Source of the DNA: Hymenobacter cellulosilyticus
GTDB lineage: Bacteria; Bacteroidota; Bacteroidia; Cytophagales; Hymenobacteraceae
Direction: 5' to 3'
Length of the DNA stretch: 64,000 nucleotides
NCBI RefSeq assembly: GCF_022919215.1
Contig: NZ_CP095046.1
Span: 982,501 to 1,046,500 of the forward strand
Positions 39,452-47,299 of this stretch are shown one piece after another (within the stretch, counting starts at the first letter, position 1; the number at the start of each line of letters is the position of its first letter). The translations under genes and the position numbers were made by a program. The notes under the pieces were generated by a model. That model had not been told where the DNA came from. It worked only from the letters and a program-made list of their open reading frames with translations, and made no database searches.

Positions 39452-40639
39452 ATGCCTGCCATTGTCACGCTCAAACCTGGTAAAGACCAATCCTTGCGCC
39501 GCCGCCACCCGTGGGTGTTTTCGGGCGCCATCGGCCGGATGCAGGGCGAGGTGCTGGAAGGCGAGGTGGTGATGGTACAGGCCTCCAACGGCGAAGTGCT
39601 GGGCATGGGCCACTATGCTCCTGGCTCCATTGCCGTGCGCATGCTCGACTTCGGCACCGAGGCCCAACTGCCCGACGCCGAATTCTGGGAAAACCGCATC
39701 CGCAATGCCTACGAGCTGCGCAAAGGCCTGCAGCTCACGGGCCAGGGTGATACTAACGTGTACCGCCTGGCCCACGCCGAGGGCGACGGCCTGCCCGGCC
39801 TCATCATCGACGTGTATGGCGACGTGGCCGTGGTGCAGGCCCACAGCGCGGGCATGTATAAAGCCCGCCCGCTGATTGCCGCCGCGTTGCAAGCCGTAAT
39901 TCCGGGTCTGCGAGCCATTTACGACAAGAGCGCCGAAACCGTGCCCGCCAAGGCCGCGCCCGGCGCCCAGAACGGTTACCTCTTCGGCGAAAGCAACGGG
40001 CAAGAGCACATTGTGCAGGAAAACGGCCACCCCTTCGCCGTAGACTGGGAAACCGGCCAGAAAACCGGCTTCTTCATCGACCAGCGCGACAACCGCAGTC
40101 TGCTGGCCCGCTACGCCCCGGGCCGCCGCGTGCTGAACACGTTCTGTTACACCGGCGGCTTTAGCTCCTACGCCCTGCAGGCCGGCGCCGAGCTGGTGCA
40201 TTCCGTGGACAGCTCCAAGAAGGCCATTGAGCTGACCGAGCGCAACGCGGCCCTGACCGGCCTCGAAAGCAAGCACGAAGCCTACGCCCAGGACGTGTTC
40301 AGCTTCCTCAAGGACCGCCACAACCAATACGACCTCATCGTGCTCGACCCGCCGGCCTTTGCCAAGCACCTCTCGGCCCGCCATAATGCCCTGATGGGCT
40401 ACAAGCGCCTGAATGTGGCCGGCATCAAGCAGATTGCGCCCGGCGGCCTGCTCTTCACCTTCAGCTGCTCCCAGGTGGTATCGGCCGAGCTGTTTGAAGG
40501 GGCAGTGCTGGCCGCGGCCATCGAAGCCGGCCGCCCGGCCCGCATCCTGCACCGCCTTACCCAGCCCGCCGACCACCCCGTGAGCTTGTTCCACCCCGAG
40601 GGCGAGTACCTGAAAGGGCTGGTGCTGGCTGTGGAGTAA
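39452..40639 (+). CDS. Class I SAM-dependent rRNA (cytosine-C5)-methyltransferase, RlmI-like
   Basis: A 395-residue protein with an N-terminal PUA domain (VTLKPGKDQSLRRRHPWVFS, MGHYAPGSIAVRMLDF). A linker with LPGLIIDVYGDVAVVQ follows, then a Rossmann methyltransferase domain: VLNTFCYTGGFSSYALQAGA near residue 230, SVDSSKKAIELTERN, and LIVLDPPAFAKHL near residue 295. A late catalytic-cysteine region reads FTFSCSQVV. This is the RlmI/YccW layout that methylates 23S rRNA; the exact nucleotide is inferred from the family. The frame is intact. Confidence 0.9.
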   Translation: MPAIVTLKPGKDQSLRRRHPWVFSGAIGRMQGEVLEGEVVMVQASNGEVLGMGHYAPGSIAVRMLDFGTEAQLPDAEFWENRIRNAYELRKGLQLTGQGDTNVYRLAHAEGDGLPGLIIDVYGDVAVVQAHSAGMYKARPLIAAALQAVIPGLRAIYDKSAETVPAKAAPGAQNGYLFGESNGQEHIVQENGHPFAVDWETGQKTGFFIDQRDNRSLLARYAPGRRVLNTFCYTGGFSSYALQAGAELVHSVDSSKKAIELTERNAALTGLESKHEAYAQDVFSFLKDRHNQYDLIVLDPPAFAKHLSARHNALMGYKRLNVAGIKQIAPGGLLFTFSCSQVVSAELFEGAVLAAAIEAGRPARILHRLTQPADHPVSLFHPEGEYLKGLVLAVE

Positions 40640-40652
40640 AAAGCCCGTTGTG

Positions 40653-41080
40653 ATGGAGCACCTGCCGCAAACCGACCCGTGGAATTTTCCCAGCCGGTTT
40701 CCGGCCCCGAATCAGCGGCAGGCAATTCACTACGGCCCGCTGCACGAGTTTGGGCAGGGCAGTCCGGTTTGGGGACCAGCATACTGGATTACGGCCGCAC
40801 AAACCGTCGTGCTGCTGCACCGGCGGTGTGGTGGGCCGCCGGGTAGCTTTACCACTGTGGGAGCGGCACTGGCTGCTGGGCTTTCGTGCGCGTCGCCCTT
40901 CTGGATACTATAACTGCCGAGTTGATAATTCTGGCGCCGCGCTTTCGGGTGGTGCAGCTAGAACATTTTGACGGGCAGTTTGTGAAAGGAGTAGACAGCC
41001 CAGTCTCTGAGCCGAAAAGTTTTGTCCTTGACTGGGCCAAGACTCCGCGCAGCGCCACACGTTCACTGAGCAACCGATAA
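40653..41080 (+). CDS. Hypothetical protein, broken by frameshifts
   Basis: The region between the RlmI-like gene and crtI contains a coding-like reading in pieces. It begins MEHLPQTDPWNFPSRFPAPN (40653) and ends in another frame with VALLDTITAELIILAPRFRV and EHFDGQFVKGVDSP, up to the stop at 41080. With two small corrections between 40815 and 40890 it would give about 142 residues. No family is recognised. An alternative is a decayed gene, but the neighbouring errors make sequencing damage more likely. Confidence 0.45.
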
Positions 41081-41086
41081 CCACAC

Positions 41087-42578
41087 TTGGCCCGCAAACC
41101 CAAAACCAGCAGTTCCCTCAAACCGTCCGTCGCCGTCATCGGGCCGGCATTGCCGGTATTGCCGCCGCCCTGCGCCTAGCCCTAAAAGGCCACGCCGTGA
41201 CGGTGTTCGAAGCCCAGGACACGTTTGGGGGCAAGATGTACCAGTTTGCCCTGCCTGGCGGCTACCGGTTCGATGCCGGCCCGTCGCTGTTTACTCTGCC
41301 GGCGCTAGTCGATGAGCTGTTCCAGCTGGCTGGCCGCAACCCCCAGGACCACTTCCGCTACGAGCGGCTCGACCCTATCACCCAGTACTTTTTCACCGAC
41401 GGCACCCGCCTCACGGCCTGGGCCGACGAGGAAAAGTTTGCCGCCGAAGTAGAAGCCAAGCTGGGCGTGCCGGCAGTCAGCGTCCGGCAGTTTCTCAAGC
41501 GCAGCGGCCAGTCCTACCAAGCCACCGAAAGCACCTTTCTGCACAAGTCGCTGCACAAGGCCCGCACGTACCTGAGTAAGGACGTGCTGGGCGCTTTGGC
41601 AGCTCTGCCCAGCCTGGGCCTGATGGGTACCATGCACCAGCGCCACGCCAAGGCCTTTGCCGACCCACGCCTCGTGCAGCTCTTCGACCGGTTTGCCACC
41701 TACAACGGCTCCGACCCCTACCAGGCCCGGCCACGCTGAGCCTGATTCCGCACCTGGAGCATGGCATCGGCGCATTTTACCCCGAAGGCGGCATCTACAG
41801 CATTGCCCGCAGCCTGGTAGAGCTGGCCGAGGAGCTGGGTGTCGAATTCCGCTATAATGAGCCGGTGGAAGAAATTCTGACGGCGGCCGGCCGGGTTACG
41901 GGCCTGCGCACAGGCCAGGACGTGTACGACTTCGGTGTGGTAGTCAGCAACATGGACGTGGTGCCGACGTACCGCCGCCTGCTGCCCACGCAGCCTGCCC
42001 CGGAGCGGACCCTGGGTCAGCCCCGTTCGTCGTCGGCCCTAATTTTCTACTGGGGCGTGGCCCAAAGCTTCCCCGAGCTGGACCTGCACAACATCTTCTT
42101 TTCCCAGGACTACCGCCGGGAGTTCCAGGCTATTTTCGAGGAGAAAACCGTCACCGACGACCCGACGGTGTACGTGAACATTACTTCCAAAAAAACGCCT
42201 TCCGACGCCCCGGCCGGGCACGAAAACTGGTTTGTGATGGTGAACGTGCCCCACAACCAGGGCCAGGACTGGGACGCCCTGATCCAAAAGACCCGCCGCG
42301 CCGTACTGGATAAAGTCGGCCGGGCGCTGGGCGTGGAGTTGGAGCCGTTGCTGCGGGCCGGGCAGGTCTGGGACCCACGGGGCATTGAGCAGCGGACGTC
42401 CTCGTTTGGCGGGGCCCTGTACGGCAGCTCTTCCAACAACGCGCTGGCGGCTTTCCTGCGCCACCCCAACTTTTCGGGGAAGTTGGAAGGGCTGTACTTT
42501 TGCGGCGGCAGTGTGCATCCGGGCGGCGGCATTCCGCTGAGTTTGCTCTCGGCCAAGATAGTAGCCGACCTGGTCTAA
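41087..42578 (+). CDS. crtI: Phytoene desaturase (CrtI family), two frameshifts
   Basis: An FAD-dependent carotenoid desaturase of about 497 residues, the usual length. The dinucleotide fold VAVIG(A)GIAGIAAALRLA lies at the N-terminus, followed by FEAQDTFGGKMYQF and YRFDAGPSLFTLP. The C-terminus has the bacterial-type desaturase signature GLYFCGGSVHPGGGIPLSLL. The first break, at 41143, removes one G of the GxGxxG codons. The second, near 41727, is a CCC run one base short. A TTG at 41087 (MARKPKTSS) is the best start. It forms a unit with the carotenoid hydratase-like gene downstream. It could desaturate phytoene or introduce the 3,4 double bond; family alone does not decide. Confidence 0.88.
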
Positions 42579-42597
42579 GATTTTAACTAGTAGCGCG

Positions 42598-42726
42598 TTG
42601 AATGTTGAATTATCTACAGTAGATCACGGCGTGCCCACTCCGGGCCCGTCCCGGCTTTCCACCTGCTGAGTTGAAGCCTTTCTGCTGCAGCCCCCTTTAT
42701 TTTAGCATTCAGCATTCCTGATTCAT
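42598..42726. repeat. Palindrome built from a second heptamer
   Basis: The left arm has GTTGAATGTTGAATTA at 42598-42613. The right arm has AGCATTCAGCATTCCTGATT ending at the ATG of the next gene. Both arms have a 7-bp period and are roughly complementary. The position (stop of one gene to start of the next) mirrors the TGGTGAR palindromes. Confidence 0.55.
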
Positions 42727-43411
42727 GTCTTCCGAACCAACTCAACACCTGTCCGCTCCGGCAGTAGCTCCCGATACCAGCCAGCGGCGCCTGCGCGTGG
42801 CCCAGGGCGTTCTGCTGCTGTTTCACGTCACGGGCTTTCTGGGCCTGGGCTTCTCCAAGGACCCGGACTTCTACCTGCAGTTTGTACCCCTGAACCTGCT
42901 GCTGACGGCTGTGTTGCTCTTCGCTTTTCAGCGCGACCGGGGCTTTGCCTTCATCGGCTTCTGCATCACGACCATGGTCGTAGGCTTCTTCGTGGAAGTG
43001 GTGGGCGTGCAGACCGGTAAGCTCTTTGGCGTATACAGCTACGGGGCCACGCTGGGCCCTAAATGGCTGAACACGCCCCTGCTTATTGGCCTCAACTGGC
43101 TGATGCTGACGTATATGGCCGGCACCCTGGCCCGCTACCTGCCCGTGGGCGGCTTTCTGCGGGCCGTGGCAGCGGCCTTGCTGCTGGTGGGCATGGACAT
43201 CTGCCTGGAGCCTATAGCCGTGCAGTACGATTTCTGGACCTGGGCCTACGACGTGATTCCGCTGCAGAATTTCAAGGGCTGGTTTGCCGTGTCCCTGATT
43301 CTGCAAGTGTACTTCAACCGGACCGATTTCGAAAAGCGTAACCCGCTGGTTCCCTTTGTGTACCTGCTCCAATTGCTATTTTTCTTCGGGCTTGGCTGGT
43401 TTATTCGCTAA
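42725..43411 (+). CDS. Carotenoid biosynthesis membrane protein (CruF-like hydratase)
   Basis: A 228-residue membrane protein with about seven hydrophobic segments. It has the conserved pattern of the CruF/DUF422 family: FVEVVGVQTGKLFGVYSYG, LNTPLLIGLNWLMLTY, and VGMDICLEPIAVQYDFWTWA, holding conserved acidic residues inside the membrane. CruF-type enzymes add water at the 1',2' double bond of an acyclic carotenoid end. Its place directly after crtI supports a monocyclic or acyclic hydroxylated carotenoid. The frame is intact. Confidence 0.87.
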   Translation: MSSEPTQHLSAPAVAPDTSQRRLRVAQGVLLLFHVTGFLGLGFSKDPDFYLQFVPLNLLLTAVLLFAFQRDRGFAFIGFCITTMVVGFFVEVVGVQTGKLFGVYSYGATLGPKWLNTPLLIGLNWLMLTYMAGTLARYLPVGGFLRAVAAALLLVGMDICLEPIAVQYDFWTWAYDVIPLQNFKGWFAVSLILQVYFNRTDFEKRNPLVPFVYLLQLLFFFGLGWFIR

Positions 43412-43441
43412 CTTTCGTGAGTCCCACTCCGACAGCCTGCT

Positions 43442-44056
43442 ATGAACCCAACCTTACGCAACACCTTACTGGAAGAAGCCGTCCAGCTGTTTCAGACCCG
43501 CGGCATCTCCAGTCTGTCGCTGGAGCAGATCATGCAGGCCCTGGATATTTCGCCGGCTACGTTCCGGGAAATGTTCCGCGACAAGGAAGACCTGGTTCTG
43601 CAAGTAACCCAGCACGACATTGAGCGGCAGAAGCGGGAGCACGCCGAGCTGTTCAAGACCGTAGACAACGCCGTGGCCCGCCTGCTGAGCTTGCTGGAAA
43701 TGGGCATCCGGGACCTGCGCAAGGTGAAGTCGCCCGAGTACTTCTCCGACCTGATTCAGGACTTCCCCCAGGCCTGGGAGCTGGGCCAGCAGCATTTGGC
43801 CGAGTACTCCACGCCCCAGCTGCAGGGCTTGCTCAACGAGGCCATTCTGCACAAGAGCATGCGCGGCGACATCAACATTGCCCTGGTTGCTAAAATCATT
43901 ATTGAGCAGCTCTACATGGTGCTCAATGAGCAGATTTTTCCACCCAGCCGCTACGATACGGCCGAGGTATTCCGCAGCGTGTACCTATACTACGTGCGTG
44001 GCCTCTGCACCGAGGAAGGCCTGAAAGCTGCCTCCGGCTATTTTGCCCGCATGTAG
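43442..44056 (+). CDS. TetR family transcriptional regulator
   Basis: A 204-residue one-domain repressor-type protein. The N-terminal helix-turn-helix reads LLEEAVQLFQTRGISSLSLE...ALDISPATFREMFRDKEDLV, with the usual TetR spacing. The C-terminal helices form the ligand-binding and dimer part. It begins 30 bp after the carotenoid hydratase-like gene and is probably cotranscribed, so control of carotenoid genes is possible. Ligand and targets are unknown. It ends in a bidirectional terminator. Confidence 0.88.
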   Translation: MNPTLRNTLLEEAVQLFQTRGISSLSLEQIMQALDISPATFREMFRDKEDLVLQVTQHDIERQKREHAELFKTVDNAVARLLSLLEMGIRDLRKVKSPEYFSDLIQDFPQAWELGQQHLAEYSTPQLQGLLNEAILHKSMRGDINIALVAKIIIEQLYMVLNEQIFPPSRYDTAEVFRSVYLYYVRGLCTEEGLKAASGYFARM

Positions 44057-44076
44057 GCAACCCTACCACCAGAAAC

Positions 44077-44108
44077 AAAAAGAGGAGCCCTTGGGGCTCC
44101 TCTTTTTC
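44077..44108. terminator. Bidirectional terminator
   Basis: AAAAAGAGGAGCCC pairs with GGGCTCCTCTTTTT. It lies between the TetR gene and the convergent DUF6952 gene and has A/T runs on both sides. Confidence 0.9.
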
Positions 44109-44124
44109 GTTGTGCAAACAACTA

Positions 44125-44367
44125 TTAGCTAATGGACACGCGCACTTTCTTGGTGTATTCGCGCAGGGCGTCCTTGAACTCGGAGCCGTTGTCCTGCATG
44201 TGGTTCAGAATGAAGATGGCGGCAAACACGTGGGTCAGCTTCTCACCTTCGTCTTCGCCTTCTACCTCGAATGCGGGCTGCTGCTCCTCGAGCAGGGCTT
44301 CTTCGGCAGCTACCAGGCTTTGCAGGGTCTGCGATTCTACCAGGCGCTTGATTACGGGTATTTTCAT
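44125..44367 (-). CDS. DUF6952 family small protein
   Basis: An 80-residue protein starting MKIPVIKRLVESQTLQSLVA with AEEALLEEQQPAFEVEGEDE in the middle and LREYTKKVRVSI at the end. This pattern is typical of a small Bacteroidota family often placed beside a thioredoxin-family gene, as here (the thioredoxin gene is 14 bp upstream on the same strand). The function is unknown; context suggests work with the thioredoxin. Confidence 0.78.
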   Translation of the reverse strand: MKIPVIKRLVESQTLQSLVAAEEALLEEQQPAFEVEGEDEGEKLTHVFAAIFILNHMQDNGSEFKDALREYTKKVRVSIS

Positions 44368-44381
44368 AGCAGCGGCGGGCC

Positions 44382-44699
44382 TTAGTTCAGGCGGTTAATC
44401 AAGTCGGCTACGGCTTCTTCCTTGCTGGCCGAAACGGTGTCTACCAGCTCGCCGTCCTTGAAAATGGCGAAGAAGGGCAAAGTGGTTACGTTGGCCAGCT
44501 TGCGGGCCGCCGGGCTGGTTTCGGCATTCACGTCCACGAACTTGATGTTCTGGTTTTGCTCGGCCTGGGCCATCCGCTTAAACTTAGGCGAGAACAGGCG
44601 GCAGTTGCCACACCAGTCGGCGTAGTACTTCACCACTACTTTCTCATTGGTTTCGAGCAATTGCTGGAAGTCGGAATCAGTTGCTTTCGTAACGGACAT
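44382..44699 (-). CDS. Thioredoxin family protein
   Basis: A 105-residue thioredoxin. The active site reads YADWCGNCRLFSP, with WCGNC instead of WCGPC, so its redox potential may differ from that of standard thioredoxin. The cis-Pro segment is VTTLPFFAIFKDG. No signal peptide is present when ATG at 44699 is used; the longer reading to 44762 runs through a hairpin and is unlikely. It is cotranscribed with the DUF6952 gene. Confidence 0.9.
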   Translation of the reverse strand: MSVTKATDSDFQQLLETNEKVVVKYYADWCGNCRLFSPKFKRMAQAEQNQNIKFVDVNAETSPAARKLANVTTLPFFAIFKDGELVDTVSASKEEAVADLINRLN

Positions 44700-45002
44700 T
44701 ATGCTAAGGAAATTGATTGAACAAGAAGCAGCCAGATAAGAACGATTCTTATCTGGCTGCAAAGCTAAAGCACGAAAGCGGTAAAAAGGTTTATTCGACG
44801 ATTAATTTCCGCTACTCTTTTTCCCTGCCCATTCGTCGGTTACAAGAGGGGCCTTGCTGCTTCCGCCACCAACAACGGCCAGAAGCAACTACTTGCTTGC
44901 CAATCATCCGACCCCGAAACGGCGAAAAACCCAACTGTAACAACCCTGCTAGGGCGGTTCGGAGTATAGAGGCCATTACTTACCTCAGTCGTTACCCGTC
45001 GT
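44700..45002. other. Intergenic region between divergent thioredoxin and SGNH hydrolase genes
   Basis: About 303 bp without a gene. It contains one perfect hairpin (44728-44760, listed separately) close to the thioredoxin start. The rest shows no repeat, no convincing operator and only loose promoter-like A/T stretches. Confidence 0.6.
44728..44760. promoter_or_regulatory. Perfect 15-bp hairpin upstream of the thioredoxin gene
   Basis: GCAGCCAGATAAGAA and its exact complement are separated by CGA. Read toward the thioredoxin gene, it is followed by TTCTTGTTCAATC and ends 28 bp before the ATG. It may be a leader attenuator or a binding site. Confidence 0.6.
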
Positions 45003-45689
45003 ATGCGTCAGCTTCTATTATTTGGCCTGAGCCTGCTGCTTTTCGCCTGCGGACCGGCTGATTCCTCTTCCGCTCAGCGCCGCCAGCCGGCGGTTCCTCC
45101 TCGTATGCAGAACATCATTTTCTTTGGCAACAGCCTTACGGCCGGCTACCAGTTGCGGGCCAGTGAGGCCTTTCCCTCCCTGATTCAGGCCCGCCTCGAC
45201 TCGCTTAAGCTGCCTTACAGAGCCCTCAACTATGGCGTAAGCGGCGAAACCACCGCCGGCGGCCGGCAGCGCATTGCCAGCGTGCTGGCCCGGCAGCCGG
45301 TCGACGTGTTTGTGCTGGAGCTGGGCGCCAACGACGGTCTGCGCGGCATTCCGGTGCGCGAAACCACCCAGAACCTGCAAACCATCATCGACCAGGTGAA
45401 GCTCAAGTACCCCAAGGCCCGAATCGTGCTGGTAGGCCTGGAATTCCCCTTCGACTTGAGCGTGCTCGGTGGCCACCAGTACGGGCGCTATGCCGCCGAA
45501 TTCAAGGCTTTGTTCCGTACGCTGGCCGAGAAGAACAGTCTGCCCTTTGTGCCTTTCCTGCTGCAGGGCGTGCTGGGCCAGCGTCACCTCAACCTACCCG
45601 ACGGCGTGCACCCCAATGCCGAGGGCCAGAAGATTCTGGCCAACAACGTGTGGGCCACGCTCGGCCCGCTGCTAAGCGAACAGCCCTAA
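45003..45689 (+). CDS. SGNH/GDSL-type lipoprotein esterase (TesA-like)
   Basis: A 228-residue hydrolase of the SGNH superfamily. The N-terminus is a lipoprotein signal (LLLFAC lipobox at residue 16). Block I is IIFFGNSLTAGYQL (nucleophile Ser), then NYGVSGETTAGG (Gly), LELGANDGLRG (Asn), and block V LPDGVHPNAEGQ (Asp and His). It resembles arylesterase/acyl-CoA thioesterase I proteins. The stop codon is inside the left stem of the terminator that follows. Confidence 0.92.
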   Translation: MRQLLLFGLSLLLFACGPADSSSAQRRQPAVPPRMQNIIFFGNSLTAGYQLRASEAFPSLIQARLDSLKLPYRALNYGVSGETTAGGRQRIASVLARQPVDVFVLELGANDGLRGIPVRETTQNLQTIIDQVKLKYPKARIVLVGLEFPFDLSVLGGHQYGRYAAEFKALFRTLAEKNSLPFVPFLLQGVLGQRHLNLPDGVHPNAEGQKILANNVWATLGPLLSEQP

Positions 45690-45720
45690 GCTACAGGTAG
45701 TAGCTTAGGGCTGCTTGTTT
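45681..45720 (+). terminator. Terminator overlapping the stop codon of the esterase gene
   Basis: CAGCCCTAAGCTAC pairs with GTAGCTTAGGGCTG around a 5-nt loop, followed by CTTGTTTATAA. The gene's TAA is part of the left arm. Confidence 0.8.
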
Positions 45721-45758
45721 ATAATCAACTGCATACGCCAGTCAAGGCCGTTCAGAAC

Positions 45759-46352
45759 CTATTCCTCAATCTGGTAGCCGATGGGCTTGAAGGCGTAGTT
45801 ATTCGACATTTCTGCCGAGCAGGCCGTGAGGCCCACCAGTAAGTCCATCTTGGCTTCCAGCACCACGTAGTCGCCGGCCTTGCTCTTGGGCGGCAGCACG
45901 TCCACCTTACCCGTGTTGCCGTCCACGGTTACGTGCATAAAGATGTTGAAGCTGATTGGAATGGCGTCGGGGCTGATGCCGTACTCCTCCAGGGCCGCAC
46001 ACAGGTTACCGAAGCAGCCGCGGTGCGGCTGGGTGTGCCCGTAAATGATACGGAACGTGTCGGCGCTACAGGGTGTGAGCAGGAAGTCATGCCGGCCGAC
46101 GGTGTCTTCCACAATCTCGCACATAACGTTGCTGCGGTTGGAATACAGTGGGTGGCCTTTGGTCAGCAGGATAGTCTCGGCGTAGTCGATGGTGCGGCCC
46201 GAGGATATAACCTCGCCTTTGTCTTCGAGGTTATAGCACACAAAGTCAGACACTTGCTCGCCTTCAATGTCCACGACTTTGAGGCGCTGCCCTTTTTTGA
46301 GCAGAAACGAAACGCCGCTACGGGGCGGGATGATGGTGAGGTTATCGGGCAT
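45759..46352 (-). CDS. DUF1989 (urea carboxylase-associated) family protein
   Basis: A 197-residue protein of the family linked elsewhere to urea amidolyase genes. It begins with LTIIPPRSGVSFLLKKGQRL, then DIEGEQVSDFVCYNLED, LYSNRSNVMCEIVEDTVGRH with Cys and His that could bind metal, HRGCFGNLCAALEEYGI, and ends with EMSNNY and KPIGYQI. The fold is a beta-barrel similar to metal-dependent cupin-like proteins; the reaction is unknown. It overlaps the end of the upstream YqcI/YcgG gene by 11 bp, so the two are coupled. No urea amidolyase is in the window. Confidence 0.85.
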   Translation of the reverse strand: MPDNLTIIPPRSGVSFLLKKGQRLKVVDIEGEQVSDFVCYNLEDKGEVISSGRTIDYAETILLTKGHPLYSNRSNVMCEIVEDTVGRHDFLLTPCSADTFRIIYGHTQPHRGCFGNLCAALEEYGISPDAIPISFNIFMHVTVDGNTGKVDVLPPKSKAGDYVVLEAKMDLLVGLTACSAEMSNNYAFKPIGYQIEE

Positions 46353-47018
46353 GTTGGCTTAAAAATGGGCATTTCCAGGCTTCATCATACGCTTTACCGC
46401 TGTATTGGTATACTTCCGACGACTGACCAAAGTCTTCCAGCATGGGGTTGATGGAGCCCGAGTACGCTACGTCGCGGGTGCGGATGGTGTCGCGCAGCTT
46501 GTTGTAACGGCCTTCGGTACGGATTCGCTCGAACTGGTCGTGGGCATTGAAAACCAGCGTGGGGTACTTGAACTGCCGCGCGGGCCGGCTGCTGCCCGGG
46601 TGCAGACCAATCACAAAAAAGGCTTCTTCCTTGAGACTGTAGCTGAAATCGGGGAGTTGACATCGGCCACGACGCGCTTGTCGTAGCCGTAGCGCTGGGC
46701 ATCCAGGTTAGATACGGCCTGCAGACGCTGCCACAGAAACTCATCAAACTGCGCCTCGGTCGGGTGCTCGGGGCCTTTGAAGATAATGGCCGCACTGTGG
46801 TAGAGCTTATCGGACTGCCGATAGGCATCGACAAAGTCGTAAAGGAACTGCAGAATGGCCGCGTCGTCTTTGGGGCAGGCCATGTGGTCGACGACCAAGG
46901 TCTGAATCTGGTTCCAGGTGAGGGCCGTCTTGGCAGCTACGCAAGGAAAATCTCGGTTTTGTATAAAATCAAGATATTCCTTTGTTACTATATTTTGCTC
47001 GTCATCAGTCATATCCAA
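46342..47018 (-). CDS. YqcI/YcgG family heme enzyme-like protein (GntA/DcsA type), frameshifted
   Basis: About 225 residues. The diagnostic pieces are FPCVAAKTAL near residue 25, FVIGLHPGSSRPAR near residue 145, and PTLVFNAHDQF. Studied members of this family (GntA in guanitoxin, DcsA in D-cycloserine pathways) are heme proteins that hydroxylate a guanidine nitrogen of arginine-like substrates. The frame breaks near 46655 at a CCCC run; one added C restores it. It overlaps the following DUF1989 gene by 11 bp, so they probably act on related nitrogen compounds. The actual substrate here is unknown. Confidence 0.8.
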
Positions 47019-47228
47019 CAGGTTACTTCACAATCAGGGGCGGAATAGCTCTATTCCTGCTTCTGAATACGACTGTATTTCTGTTGAAGTTTACTAATAT
47101 AATTGTTAAACAAATCCTGATGATTGGCGTAGGCCTGCCTATTCTTACGGTTGAACTTGCTCTAGGGCTAGACTAAACAGTAAAATGGCCGGTTGAAAGC
47201 TCGGCCTTAGCCTCACTGAAAAACCAGA

Positions 47229-47260
47229 AAGGCGGTCCGACTTATTTGTCGAACCGCCTT
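47229..47260 (-). terminator. Terminator for the glucan phosphorylase gene
   Basis: AAGGCGGTTCGAC pairs with GTCGGACCGCCTT (one mismatch) on the reverse strand, followed by TCTGGTTTTTCAG. It lies about 40 bp beyond the stop at 47300. Confidence 0.7.
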
Positions 47261-47299
47261 GCTGGTACACACTACTGTTCTGTTTCAGAACGCCTAAGC

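Noticed and set aside
39434-40594. A 386-residue reverse-strand open reading across the RlmI-like gene
   Set aside because: Shadow of a well-conserved methyltransferase gene; no domain or start context of its own.
46982-47176. A 64-residue forward open reading upstream of the GntA-type gene
   Set aside because: It lies in AT-richer spacer, starts inside the neighbouring gene on the other strand and has no recognisable pattern; chance reading.
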